Origin: an uncultured Opitutia bacterium
Lineage (GTDB): Bacteria > Verrucomicrobiota > Verrucomicrobiia > Opitutales > Opitutaceae
NCBI GenBank assembly: GCA_903881475.1
Contig: CAIRTK010000079.1
Coordinates: 1 to 35,963 of the forward strand
Reading direction: 5' to 3'
Length of the DNA stretch: 35,963 bases
Part shown: positions 8,921-15,827 of the stretch, piece by piece
How the letters are laid out: the number at the start of each line of letters is the position of its first letter
Position numbering within the stretch: the first letter of the stretch is position 1
Notes under the pieces: generated by a model
What the model saw: only the letters and a program-made list of their open reading frames with translations
The model's database searches: none
Told to the model about the DNA's origin: nothing
Program-made: the position numbers and the translations under genes

Positions 8921-9211
8921 ATGAATAATAAATACTCCGTCGAATATAGCCTCCACTTCCGCAAGCATTCTTCGTCCGAGCATCAGGTGTATTTCACCGA
9001 CGACCCGGTGGCCTGCGAGGAATTTCTCCAGTCCCTGCTGGAAAAGGGCATGGGGCTGCACGCCATCCGACACGACAGCGTGGACCTGCCGAAGGCGGAA
9101 TTCGATCGCATGGTGAAACTCGCCGCCGCGGAAGTCGCCTCCCGGCTCATCTGCACCTCCCTGCACATCAAGCCGGAGGAGGAGCGCTACCGGTTCGGGT
9201 TCGCCGCCTGA
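8921..9211 (+). CDS. Small conserved-looking protein of unknown function (96 aa)
   Basis: I do not recognise a family. From ATG 8921 the protein starts MNNKYSVEYSLHFRKHSSSEHQVYFTDD and continues with an amphipathic, acidic/hydrophobic pattern ending ERYRFGFAA. It has no signal peptide, membrane segment or cysteine cluster, apart from two isolated Cys (VACEEFL and LICTSL). The earlier in-frame Met at 8705 lies inside the divergent kinase's upstream region and gives Arg/Pro/Ser-rich sequence, so the shorter form is preferred. The gene is divergent from the signalling operon and sits about 185 bp from its start, so it could share promoter control with the kinase. Coding nature is supported by sensible composition and a clean stop before a GC hairpin. 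Confidence 0.65.
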   Translation: MNNKYSVEYSLHFRKHSSSEHQVYFTDDPVACEEFLQSLLEKGMGLHAIRHDSVDLPKAEFDRMVKLAAAEVASRLICTSLHIKPEEERYRFGFAA

Positions 9212-9227
9212 ACCCGGCGCCGGTCCG

Positions 9228-9256
9228 ACCGCGGGCTTCCGCCCGGGGCCGGAACC
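9228..9256. terminator. GC-rich hairpin between convergent genes
   Basis: CGGGC (9232-9236) and GCCCG (9241-9245) flank a TTCC loop, and the surrounding bases add further partial pairing. It sits between the convergent ends of the small gene (9211) and the membrane-protein gene (9299), a position that suits a bidirectional terminator. No T-run follows, so intrinsic activity is uncertain. Confidence 0.4.
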
Positions 9257-9298
9257 GCCGGAGACTCTGACACGACCCGACAGGGCACCGGCCGCCCG

Positions 9299-9865
9299 TC
9301 AGTGCTGGCCCTCGGTCACCTCAACCTTCATCCGGCTGAGCCGTAACAGCAGCGTGCCGCGCCGCTTCAGCGGCCACCAGTCGTAGAGATAAATCTCCAT
9401 GGGACGCCACATCGCCACCCAGCCGGCAATCGTCAGCCCTTCCCGGGCAATGCCCCAGAAGGCCCCCGAGGGGTCCAGCCGCGCGATCGTCTGGACGAGC
9501 AGCAGGCAGCCGGTCAGGAAGGCGATCCCGATCAGCAGGCTCGTCCGGCCCTGCCGGAAAAGATTGCGCAGCTCGAGCCGGTTGATCGAGGCGCGATAGG
9601 CGAAATAGTGCCGGACCGATTCGCCCACAGTCTCGTGGGTCTGCGGCGGAGAAAGCGGCCGGTCCAGGGTCAGCACCAGCCGCAGGATGTGATGCCGGGG
9701 CAGCTCGCGCGCCCAGCTGACGATGAATTCCTCGGCGTCATGATCGAGATCCTGTTCGCTGAACGGCGAGGGATCGAGCGAGTTGAACAACTGGGTGATC
9801 TCGCGCAGCTTCAGCCGGATGATGCTGCCCGTCGCGTGCGAATCTCGGGTCGGGAAAAAAGCCAT
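9299..9865 (-). CDS. Conserved hypothetical membrane protein with two predicted helices
   Basis: The 188-residue protein starts at ATG 9865 (MAFFPTRDSHATGSIIRLKL). The N-terminal half is soluble and acidic, with the distinctive phrase LDPSPFSEQDLDHDAEEFIVSWARELP. The second half has one clear hydrophobic helix (TSLLIGIAFLTGCLLLVQTI) and a second weaker one (LTIAGWVAMWRPMEIYLYDW), followed by a basic tail, suggesting an inner-membrane protein. I recall the 'PF.e.DLD..AEe.Iv..A.elp' phrase from conserved hypothetical proteins, but no function can be given. The upstream in-frame extension to 10123 is antisense to the reductase gene and was discarded. Confidence 0.72.
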   Translation of the reverse strand: MAFFPTRDSHATGSIIRLKLREITQLFNSLDPSPFSEQDLDHDAEEFIVSWARELPRHHILRLVLTLDRPLSPPQTHETVGESVRHYFAYRASINRLELRNLFRQGRTSLLIGIAFLTGCLLLVQTIARLDPSGAFWGIAREGLTIAGWVAMWRPMEIYLYDWWPLKRRGTLLLRLSRMKVEVTEGQH

Positions 9866-9954
9866 GGTGAGCAGGTAAGTCCGGCGGACCCAGAGGGAAT
9901 CTGATCCGGGAAAAGTGCAACCACCGGGGCGTCGGCCTTCGCCCCGCAGCCGCG

Positions 9955-10542
9955 TCAGCCGCCCTTGCGGCCGAGCGCTTCCAGCCGGTCCAGCCATTTC
10001 TGCCTCGCCGCCGGGCTCTTGGCTTCCACCAACCCGATCAGCGTCTCGCGCACCGGCGAGATGCCGCAGAATCCGAGGATGTTCCGCTCCAAGCCGCGCA
10101 CGCCGTGCGCCCGGAAGAACCACCGGTACCAGATCGCCGGCATCCCCATGGTAGCGACGACACGGGCGGACTTGCCCTGCAGGCGCTTCTCGGGAAACCG
10201 GTCCCCGCTTTTATGCTCGAGCGCAAAGCCGGGCCGCAGGACCTGCTCCAAAAATCCCTTCAGGACGGCGGGCATCGTGCCAAGCCAGAGCGGAAAGATC
10301 ACGACCAGGTGGTCGGCCCACGCGATCGCGGCCTGCGCCTCGCGCAGCGAGGGCGGAGTTGTTCCGTCGTTCCATTCGGCCTGGCTCCGCAGCAGGGGAA
10401 AGTCGATCTGGGCGATCTCGATGACTTTGATCTCATGGCCCTCCGCGAGCGCGCCGCGCACGTAGGAGTCGGCCAGGGCATGGCCGAAGTGCCGGCCCTT
10501 CGGGTCCGGGTGGCCTTGAATCAGGGTGATTTTCTGGTGCAT
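9955..10542 (-). CDS. NAD(P)H:quinone oxidoreductase-like flavoprotein (Flavodoxin_2 fold)
   Basis: The 195-residue protein has the family's N-terminal flavin-phosphate loop (ITLIQGHPDPKGRHFGHALADSY), the central strand plus loop contacting the isoalloxazine ring (ADHLVVIFPLWLGTMPAVLKGFLEQVL) and the third element (SARVVATMGMPAIWYRWFFRAHG). This is the NQO/MdaB/KefF branch: FMN or FAD enzymes that pass two electrons from NAD(P)H to quinones or other electrophiles in the cytosol. The usual length is about 190-200 residues, so it looks complete. The start at ATG 10542 places the first beta strand directly at the N-terminus, as usual. It is 89 bp upstream of the membrane-protein gene on the same strand; cotranscription is possible. 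Confidence 0.88.
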   Translation of the reverse strand: MHQKITLIQGHPDPKGRHFGHALADSYVRGALAEGHEIKVIEIAQIDFPLLRSQAEWNDGTTPPSLREAQAAIAWADHLVVIFPLWLGTMPAVLKGFLEQVLRPGFALEHKSGDRFPEKRLQGKSARVVATMGMPAIWYRWFFRAHGVRGLERNILGFCGISPVRETLIGLVEAKSPAARQKWLDRLEALGRKGG

Positions 10543-10876
10543 GGGAAGGGTGTGACGGCAGGTGGAGCGGGTTCATCGCCAAGCCAACGGTCGGGTGCGG
10601 CGATGCGTTGGCGCAGGCGCAGGCGGACCGATGGGAGACAGCGCGTTTTTCACGATGCGCCACCTTAGCAGGATTCCGCCAGCCTGCCTCCGCAGGCCTT
10701 GCGGAGTGCTGGGCACTTCTTGCGGAGCACCCGGGCATAGTTTCCGGCCGCCCCGCCTTGGCGATGCCCCTCTGCGGCGGCAGGCCCCGGGCCCGAAGAC
10801 CGGGCCCGTCCCGGTTTCATCACCAGGCCACCGACGATCTTCCGTCCACGATGCCCGGGCTAAACCCGGTCCGGAC
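10543..10876. other. Intergenic region with GC hairpins, no gene
   Basis: This stretch separates the lipoprotein gene end (10877) from the quinone reductase start (10542), both on the minus strand. It contains hairpin GCCTGC-CTCC-GCAGGC (10682-10697) and a strong one in which CGGGCCCG (10788-10795) and an identical, self-complementary CGGGCCCG (10801-10808) flank AAGAC. The second lies about 70 bp beyond the lipoprotein stop and could end its transcript. No coding sequence is recognised. Confidence 0.45.
10788..10808. terminator. 8-bp GC hairpin, possible terminator of the lipoprotein gene
   Basis: CGGGCCCG, AAGAC, CGGGCCCG: a perfect 8-bp stem with a 5-base loop, downstream of the minus-strand lipoprotein gene. 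No T-run is seen on either strand, so it may be a transcript-stabilising structure instead. Confidence 0.35.
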
Positions 10877-11182
10877 TCATTTCCTGTCGAGCGAGGCGAG
10901 GTCTTCCTCGAGCTTGTCCTGGGCCTCCCGCTGCTTCTGCTCGCGGGAGCTCTCCACCGGCACCAGAGTATAGTCCGTGGACACCGGCTGTTTGCTGACC
11001 GACGATGGCAGGACGGAAGTGGGCAACCGATCACCCGGCACATTGATCGCCCCGCTGGGTGAAATCAAAGGCGTGCCGGCCACATAGCGTCCGTCATCGC
11101 GCTTGGTCAGGCTGCCATCAACGCAACCGGAGAAGGTCATCGCACCGACGAAGACCATCAATAGAACCAGTCTGACGTTCAT
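10877..11182 (-). CDS. Small predicted lipoprotein
   Basis: The 101-residue protein starts MNVRLVLLMVFVGAMTFSGC. This is a signal peptide II sequence with the lipobox F-S-G-C20, so the mature protein should be lipid-anchored at C20 (Asp does not occupy the next position; Val follows). The mature part is hydrophilic and probably unstructured, with a C-terminal charged helix rich in Glu, Gln, Lys and Arg (SSREQKQREAQDKLEEDLASLDRK). No family is recognised; small lipoproteins of this type are common and poorly characterised. It stands alone, 130 bp from the end of the next minus-strand gene. Confidence 0.68.
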   Translation of the reverse strand: MNVRLVLLMVFVGAMTFSGCVDGSLTKRDDGRYVAGTPLISPSGAINVPGDRLPTSVLPSSVSKQPVSTDYTLVPVESSREQKQREAQDKLEEDLASLDRK

Positions 11183-11312
11183 GGGGTGGAGGGGGAAGCG
11201 ATTCAGCCGACCGGATTAATTTCGCAAAGGTAGCCAAAAGGCCACCCGCAAATCACCGCAACGCTGACCGCCTCCGACCCGCGCCCGGCAGATTGCCCGC
11301 TGCTTCTCCTGC

Positions 11313-12440
11313 TCACCGCAGCGCCAAATACGGCTCGATCGGGCGGAAGTTCGGGCGGGCGCACGCGGCATCGCGCTGGGCCTGGTCGGAAAACACAAAC
11401 ACCGCGTAGCCGCCGAAACCGCCGCCGCAGTATTTCCACGCCAGTGGCTTCACCGCGTCGGGCAGCGCCTCGCGGGCCGGACCCGTGGCCGCCGGATCCC
11501 CCGGCAGCGGCGCCATGCCTTCCGCGCGCTGCACGTTGCTGTACGACTGGCGCACCGCATCGGCCAGCATCACCAGGTCGCTCCGCCACACTGCGTCACG
11601 CGCCGTGGCCGCCGCGCGGGCGATGGCGTCGTAGTCGCGCGGCAGTTTCGCGAGATCGGGCGTATGGTGCGGCACCCCGGTCCAGTAGAGCGCCAGCCGG
11701 CCGAGCAGAAATCCACCGTGGTGCTTCAGCTCCAGTTCCGGGTGCTGGCCGCTGCGCCAGACGCACAGTCCGGTCTCGGAGATGATCGCGGGATCCTGCC
11801 AGCCGACCCCCAGGTCCAGTTCGGACGTCACGCCGTCCCGGCCGTTCAGCAGCGCCCAGGCGCCGCTGCCACCGAGGCCCGCGTTGCGCTCGTAGGGCCA
11901 GTCGCGCAGCGACACCGTCGGCGAGATCGCGCAGTTCACCACGTAGGCCCCCGGGCGCGCAAACCGCGGCACGTCGAGCCAGCCGCCGGCAAAATCCACG
12001 CGCAACGGCGCAACCTCGGGCGCGCGGATCAGCCGCACGATCTGCGTCGTCGAGACCGGTGAAAACTGCGGCGGCGTCTTCGGCAGCACGACATAGCGCG
12101 CGCCGACCTGCGCGCAGAGGTCGCGCTTCAACGGGCCGTATTTGTCGTCCTCGGTCACCGCGAGGATGTCCGGCCGCAACCGGAGAAAATCCGCCTTGAA
12201 GTCCAGGCCCTCGTCCTGGCCGTTGCCGACCACCACTTCGTCCACCATGTCGAGCGCCGCCAGCAGCGCGCGCTTGTGATCGTCCGGCAGCGAGCTGCGG
12301 CGGTGCTTGTGCAGCCAGAGCACCTCGGCCGAGGCAAACGACACCGTCAGGTGGGCGCCGAGCGCGCGGGCCTCGCGGAAGAACTGGATATGACCGGCAT
12401 GGACGATGTCGTAGCAGCCGGAGACAAAGACGCGGGTCAT
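11313..12440 (-). CDS. Fused cytidylyltransferase-like domain and GHMP-type sugar kinase
   Basis: The 375-residue protein joins two enzymes of sugar activation. Residues 1-140 are a nucleotidyltransferase of the cytidylyltransferase/HldE-C superfamily, with the nucleotide-binding GCYDIVHAGH (HxGH at 14-17) and a C-terminal VSTTQIV matching the ISTT/ISTS signature. Residues about 145-375 are a GHMP kinase like HddA: motif 1 LRVDFAGGWLDV (146-157), the ATP loop GLGGSGA (188-194), and motif 3 WKYCGGGFGGYA (335-346). Only about 20 residues separate motifs 1 and 2, far fewer than in HddA, so the kinase is compact. By family logic it phosphorylates a sugar and transfers a nucleotide to a sugar phosphate; the substrate is unknown. 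The start ATG 12440 (MTRVFVSGCYD) puts the first strand at the N-terminus; a 32-residue upstream extension was rejected. Confidence 0.82.
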   Translation of the reverse strand: MTRVFVSGCYDIVHAGHIQFFREARALGAHLTVSFASAEVLWLHKHRRSSLPDDHKRALLAALDMVDEVVVGNGQDEGLDFKADFLRLRPDILAVTEDDKYGPLKRDLCAQVGARYVVLPKTPPQFSPVSTTQIVRLIRAPEVAPLRVDFAGGWLDVPRFARPGAYVVNCAISPTVSLRDWPYERNAGLGGSGAWALLNGRDGVTSELDLGVGWQDPAIISETGLCVWRSGQHPELELKHHGGFLLGRLALYWTGVPHHTPDLAKLPRDYDAIARAAATARDAVWRSDLVMLADAVRQSYSNVQRAEGMAPLPGDPAATGPAREALPDAVKPLAWKYCGGGFGGYAVFVFSDQAQRDAACARPNFRPIEPYLALR

Positions 12441-12749
12441 GGGGAAGCGGGAAGGACGAGACGGTTTTCCGGCCGCGTCAACCGCGAACGCCCGGCGAGG
12501 CCGGGCCTGGTTTTTAGCACCGCACCCGCCAAGCACAGCCCAGCGGGGAACCCTGGAACTGCCGGCGGGCCGCCCTGGGACCCGGCCGTTCCCCGGACCA
12601 CGGGCCGCGCGCAGCCCCAGCAGACGGCTCGCCCCTGAATTTTCTATTTTTCATCGCTTCGCGGCTTGCGCTCCGTGCGGCGCGCACCTGATAACCGTGC
12701 GTGATGGGGCTGCGTCGCGCACCCCGCCGCCTCCCCACCCCACCCCTGC
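12441..12749. promoter_or_regulatory. Divergent promoter region between the kinase fusion and the ABC permeases
   Basis: These 309 bases separate two divergent genes and should contain both promoters. Most of it is very GC-rich; the exception is an AT-rich stretch at 12637-12653 (AATTTTCTATTTTTCATC), the likeliest place for a promoter element. No confident -35/-10 pair or operator is seen, and no gene. Confidence 0.35.
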
Positions 12750-13697
12750 ATGGCTGCCCCGCTCTCCCGGCAAAAACTTCTGCGCGAGTGGAAACTGTAT
12801 TTTTTCATCCTGCCCTCGCTCGCGATGGTGCTGGTCTTCGCGTACTATCCGGCGACCAGCGCGATCTACCACAGCTTCTTCGAATGGGCGGGCGGCGATA
12901 CCAAGCAGCTGATCGGCTTCGATAACTTCCGGCGGGCCTTCCACGACCAGGTCCTGATCGACTCGTTCTTCACCGTCAGTGTCCTGATCGTCTTCAACCT
13001 CTTCAAGATGATCCCCTCGATCCTCCTCGCGGTGCTCATTCACCGGCTGAAGAGCGACCGCTGGCAGTACCTCTACCGCGTGCTGCTGGTCGTCCCGATG
13101 ATCGTGCCCGGCCTCGTCACGCTTTTCATCTGGAAGTTTTTCTTCGATCCCAACCTCGGCGTGCTCAATGGCCTGCTCGACTTCACCGGCCTGAAAAGCG
13201 CCCTCGTCTGGCTCGACCATCTCTTCGGCTGGGGCGTGTTCTACGCCAACGTGCCCATCGGCTGGCTCTCGCAGCCCGAACTCATCCTGCCGTCGCTGTT
13301 CCTCTGGGGCTTCCCGTGGATCGGCGCCGTCGGCGTCCTCATCTTTCTCGCCGGCCTCCAGTCCATCGGCCAGGAAGTCTATGAGGCGGCGGAAATCGAC
13401 GGCGTCGGCCCGATCGGGAAATTCCTCTACATCGAGCTTCCCCTCATCCTGACCCAGGTGCGCCTCAGCCTCGTGCTCCTCATCGTCGCCACGCTCGGCG
13501 GCTACGGCCTGCAGCTCCAGCTGCTCAACGAGTACGGCGGGCCCGGCGGCCGCGGCATGGTGCCGGGCCTCTGGATGTACAACCGCGCCTTCTACGCCGG
13601 CGAGTTCGGCTACGCCTGCGCCATCGGCATGATCCTCTTCGCCTTCATCCTCGCGCTCACCTTCGTGAACAACCGCTACGTCCGCATCGAAAAATGA
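12750..13697 (+). CDS. Sugar ABC transporter permease (MalF/UgpA-like)
   Basis: The 315-residue inner-membrane protein has about six hydrophobic segments, starting with KLYFFILPSLAMVLVFAYYPATSAIYHSFF, the standard first helix of carbohydrate permease 1 (CUT1 family). The cytoplasmic EAA loop is clear (EVYEAAEIDGVGPIGKFLYIELPLI), the site that contacts the ATPase. It forms a heterodimer with the next gene product, whose ATG overlaps its stop (ATGA). Family members import oligosaccharides, glycerol phosphate or similar solutes. The substrate cannot be told, because the binding protein gene is not adjacent, nor is an ATPase gene. The start at ATG 12750 is the first Met before the helix. Confidence 0.93.
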   Translation: MAAPLSRQKLLREWKLYFFILPSLAMVLVFAYYPATSAIYHSFFEWAGGDTKQLIGFDNFRRAFHDQVLIDSFFTVSVLIVFNLFKMIPSILLAVLIHRLKSDRWQYLYRVLLVVPMIVPGLVTLFIWKFFFDPNLGVLNGLLDFTGLKSALVWLDHLFGWGVFYANVPIGWLSQPELILPSLFLWGFPWIGAVGVLIFLAGLQSIGQEVYEAAEIDGVGPIGKFLYIELPLILTQVRLSLVLLIVATLGGYGLQLQLLNEYGGPGGRGMVPGLWMYNRAFYAGEFGYACAIGMILFAFILALTFVNNRYVRIEK

Positions 13698-14542
13698 GCA
13701 CCGTCGCCCCCACCCTGACCTCCGCCTGGCGCCGCGACTGGTCGAAGCACGTCTTCATCCTGTTCTTCATCCTGATCGAGCTGTTCCCGCTCTACATGAT
13801 GTTCCAGGTCTCGTTCAAGGACAACGCCACCTTCATCCGCCAGCCGTGGCTGCCGACCAACCCGCTGACCTGGCACTGGGAAAACTGGGGCTTCGCCTTC
13901 CATCTCATCCTCCCATACATCGCCAACACCGTCTTCGTCGCCGTCACCGGCACCGTCGCCTCGCTCTTCCTCGCCATCCTCGGCGCGTATTTCTTCGCGC
14001 GGCACCGGCTGCCGTGCAGCGGGATCCTCTGGGCCGCCTTCCTTGCCCTCATGCTCATGCCCGGCGTCGTCAACATCACGCCCCTCTTCATGCTGCTGAA
14101 ATCCCTGAAGCTCCTCAACACCCTCTGGGCGCTCGTGCTCGTCGGCGTCGCCTCCGGCCAGGTCTTCAGCATCTTTGTGCTCCGGAATTTCATCGAGGAC
14201 CTCCCGCGCGACCTGTTCGAGGCCGCCGAGATGGACGGCGCCTCGCACCTCCAGCAGGTCTTCAACGTCGTCATCCCGATGTCCGGCCCGATCATCGGCA
14301 CGCTCGCCATCCTGTCGTTTCTCTCGATGTGGAACGACTTCCTCCTCCCGCTCATCGTGCTGCGCGACCAGGATCTCTTCACCCTCGGCGTCGGCCTGAT
14401 CTACCTCGACGGCGAATACGTCAAGCAGTGGGGCCAGATCATGGCCGCCTATTTCGTCGCCTCGATCCCGCTCATCATCGTGTTCCTCTTCACGATGCGC
14501 CTCTTCGTCCGCGGCCTCTCCGCCGGCGCCATCAAGGGCTGA
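13694..14542 (+). CDS. Sugar ABC transporter permease (MalG/UgpE-like)
   Basis: The 282-residue partner permease also has about six transmembrane helices and the EAA loop DLFEAAEMDGASHLQQVFNVVIPM, followed by the typical SFLSMWNDFLLPLIVL segment and the C-terminal GLSAGAIKG ending characteristic of MalG-type subunits (the family's end reads rGl..GAvKG). Overlap of 4 bp with the upstream permease means coupled translation and equal stoichiometry, as needed for a heterodimer. A 9-bp hairpin follows 12 bp after the stop, so the operon probably contains only these two genes. The required ATPase and solute-binding protein must be encoded elsewhere, possibly shared with other CUT1 systems. Confidence 0.93.
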   Translation: MSTVAPTLTSAWRRDWSKHVFILFFILIELFPLYMMFQVSFKDNATFIRQPWLPTNPLTWHWENWGFAFHLILPYIANTVFVAVTGTVASLFLAILGAYFFARHRLPCSGILWAAFLALMLMPGVVNITPLFMLLKSLKLLNTLWALVLVGVASGQVFSIFVLRNFIEDLPRDLFEAAEMDGASHLQQVFNVVIPMSGPIIGTLAILSFLSMWNDFLLPLIVLRDQDLFTLGVGLIYLDGEYVKQWGQIMAAYFVASIPLIIVFLFTMRLFVRGLSAGAIKG

Positions 14543-14554
14543 TCCGAACGGTGG

Positions 14555-14575
14555 GCGGGCACCTCCGGTGCCCGC
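14555..14575 (+). terminator. 9-bp GC hairpin after the permease pair
   Basis: GCGGGCACC (14555-14563), loop TCC, GGTGCCCGC (14567-14575): a perfect stem 12 bp after the permease stop. No T-run follows. The preceding GTGGGCGGGCAC is shared with the palindromic element at 22910-22999, so it may belong to a dispersed repeat family that acts as a transcript end. Confidence 0.5.
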
Positions 14576-14909
14576 AGGGCTTGATCTCCGCCCATGCGGG
14601 GCCGGTTCGGACGGCCGCCGGTCAGTGCTGATTCCGTCCATAGTCCGGATACCAGCCGGCTGTTTCAGGCCGATGAAGGAAAGCTGCATGGTACCTCGGA
14701 TTAAACGCCACCTGCGCTTTGCACGGAGGCGTTCCAGACATCGGACTTTTTGCACGAATTAAGCGGACCATGCGTGGACCGAAGTCGGATCGTTATTTTT
14801 TATAGACATGGTTTTCAGCATGTTGCGAATCCATCCCGTGTCCTTGGCACGCATCGAGGTAGGTACAGACCCCGTATCTGGTCTCCGCAACTTAAACTAA
14901 ACTGCCACC
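14576..14909. promoter_or_regulatory. Long leader/promoter region of the ECF sigma gene
   Basis: These 334 bases contain no gene. Base composition becomes more AT-rich at 14750-14830 (including a run of T at 14796-14803, GTTATTTTTTATAGACATGG) and 14885-14900, which fits promoter DNA for the sigma factor gene that follows. I could not assign -35/-10 boxes reliably. Confidence 0.35.
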
Positions 14910-15680
14910 ATGTATTCCTCTTCAACAGGTCTCGGCACCCCCTCCAAGGGCGCCTCCAGCAAGTCTCCGCGCACGTCGGTAAAATTAGCCGCCCATCCCG
15001 GCAGCTCAGCCAGCGAAGCCGTCATCGACGCCGGCCTCGTCCAGCGCTTCAACGCCGGCGATGACGCCGCCTTCGTCCAAATCATGGAGCGCTACCGCGC
15101 CAAGATTTTCACCGTCACCCTCGGCCTCCTCCGCAACCACGCCGACGCCGAGGAAATCACCCAGGACACCTTCATCCGCGCGCACCGCGGCCTCGGCCGC
15201 TTCCGCGGCGACTCCTCGCTGGCCACCTGGCTTTACCGTATCGCAGTGAACCTCGCCCGCAACCGCTATTGGTACTTCTTCCGCCGCCGCCGCCAGGACT
15301 CGCTCTCGCTCGACTGCGCGCTCGGCGAGGACAACGACGGCACCTTCGCCGATCTCGTCGCCGATGTCGCCCAGGACCCGGCCCAGGAAACCGCGACCGG
15401 CGAGTTCTCGGACCTGATCAACCGCTGCATGGCCCAGCTTGATGCCCGCCACCGGGAGATCCTCACCCTGCGCAACGTCCTCAACCGCTCCTACGAGGAG
15501 ATCGCCACCGCGCTCAGCATCAACGTCGGCACCGTGAAAAGCCGGATCGCCCGGGCACGCGAAAATCTCCGCGCCCTGCTTGCCGAGGCCTGCCCCGAGT
15601 TCGCCCCCGATTCCCCGCCCGCCGACTGGTTCATCCCCACCCGTTCCACCTACGGCCGCCCCGCCATCGCCAGCGCCTGA
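14910..15680 (+). CDS. ECF-type RNA polymerase sigma factor
   Basis: The 256-residue protein has sigma region 2 at about 40-120 (LVQRFNAGDDAAFVQIMERY, then AEEITQDTFIRAHRGLGRFRGDSSLATWLYRIAVNLARNRY, the core-binding and -10 recognition helices) and region 4 at about 166-222 (LDARHREILTLRNVLNRSYEEIATALSINVGTVKSRIARARENL, the -35 binding HTH). It has no region 1.1 or 3, as in ECF sigma factors. A 36-residue Ser/Gly-rich N-terminal extension and a 30-residue Pro-rich C-terminal tail are unusual additions. ECF factors are normally held by an anti-sigma factor encoded next door, but the downstream gene is a DNA glycosylase-like protein and the upstream ones are permeases. Activity may be controlled transcriptionally or through the tails; that is inference. 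Confidence 0.92.
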   Translation: MYSSSTGLGTPSKGASSKSPRTSVKLAAHPGSSASEAVIDAGLVQRFNAGDDAAFVQIMERYRAKIFTVTLGLLRNHADAEEITQDTFIRAHRGLGRFRGDSSLATWLYRIAVNLARNRYWYFFRRRRQDSLSLDCALGEDNDGTFADLVADVAQDPAQETATGEFSDLINRCMAQLDARHREILTLRNVLNRSYEEIATALSINVGTVKSRIARARENLRALLAEACPEFAPDSPPADWFIPTRSTYGRPAIASA

Positions 15681-15692
15681 GCCTCCGGCCCA

Positions 15693-15715
15693 AGTGTCGT
15701 ATGTCATATGACACT
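15693..15715. terminator. First of two tandem hairpins after the sigma gene
   Basis: AGTGTC (15693-15698) pairs with GACACT (15710-15715), with the inner bases also largely complementary. Within it TGTCATATGACA (15702-15713) is a perfect 12-bp palindrome, so it could alternatively be a protein-binding site. It lies 12 bp after the sigma factor stop. Confidence 0.45.
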
Positions 15716-15725
15716 CGGGCGGTTC

Positions 15726-15752
15726 AGTTTGTCACCCATTGGGTGACAAACT
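15726..15752 (+). terminator. Second hairpin, perfect 12-bp stem
   Basis: AGTTTGTCACCC (15726-15737), loop ATT, GGGTGACAAACT (15741-15752). This strong stem with a 3-base loop and a short TT after it is the best terminator candidate for the sigma factor transcript. It stands 75 bp before the next gene. Confidence 0.6.
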
Positions 15753-15827
15753 TCCTGTCGACCCCGCCACGCATGCTTCCGAGGCGCGGCCTTGTTTTTT
15801 AGTGAGGGCCGGCCTCAATGAGGCGCC

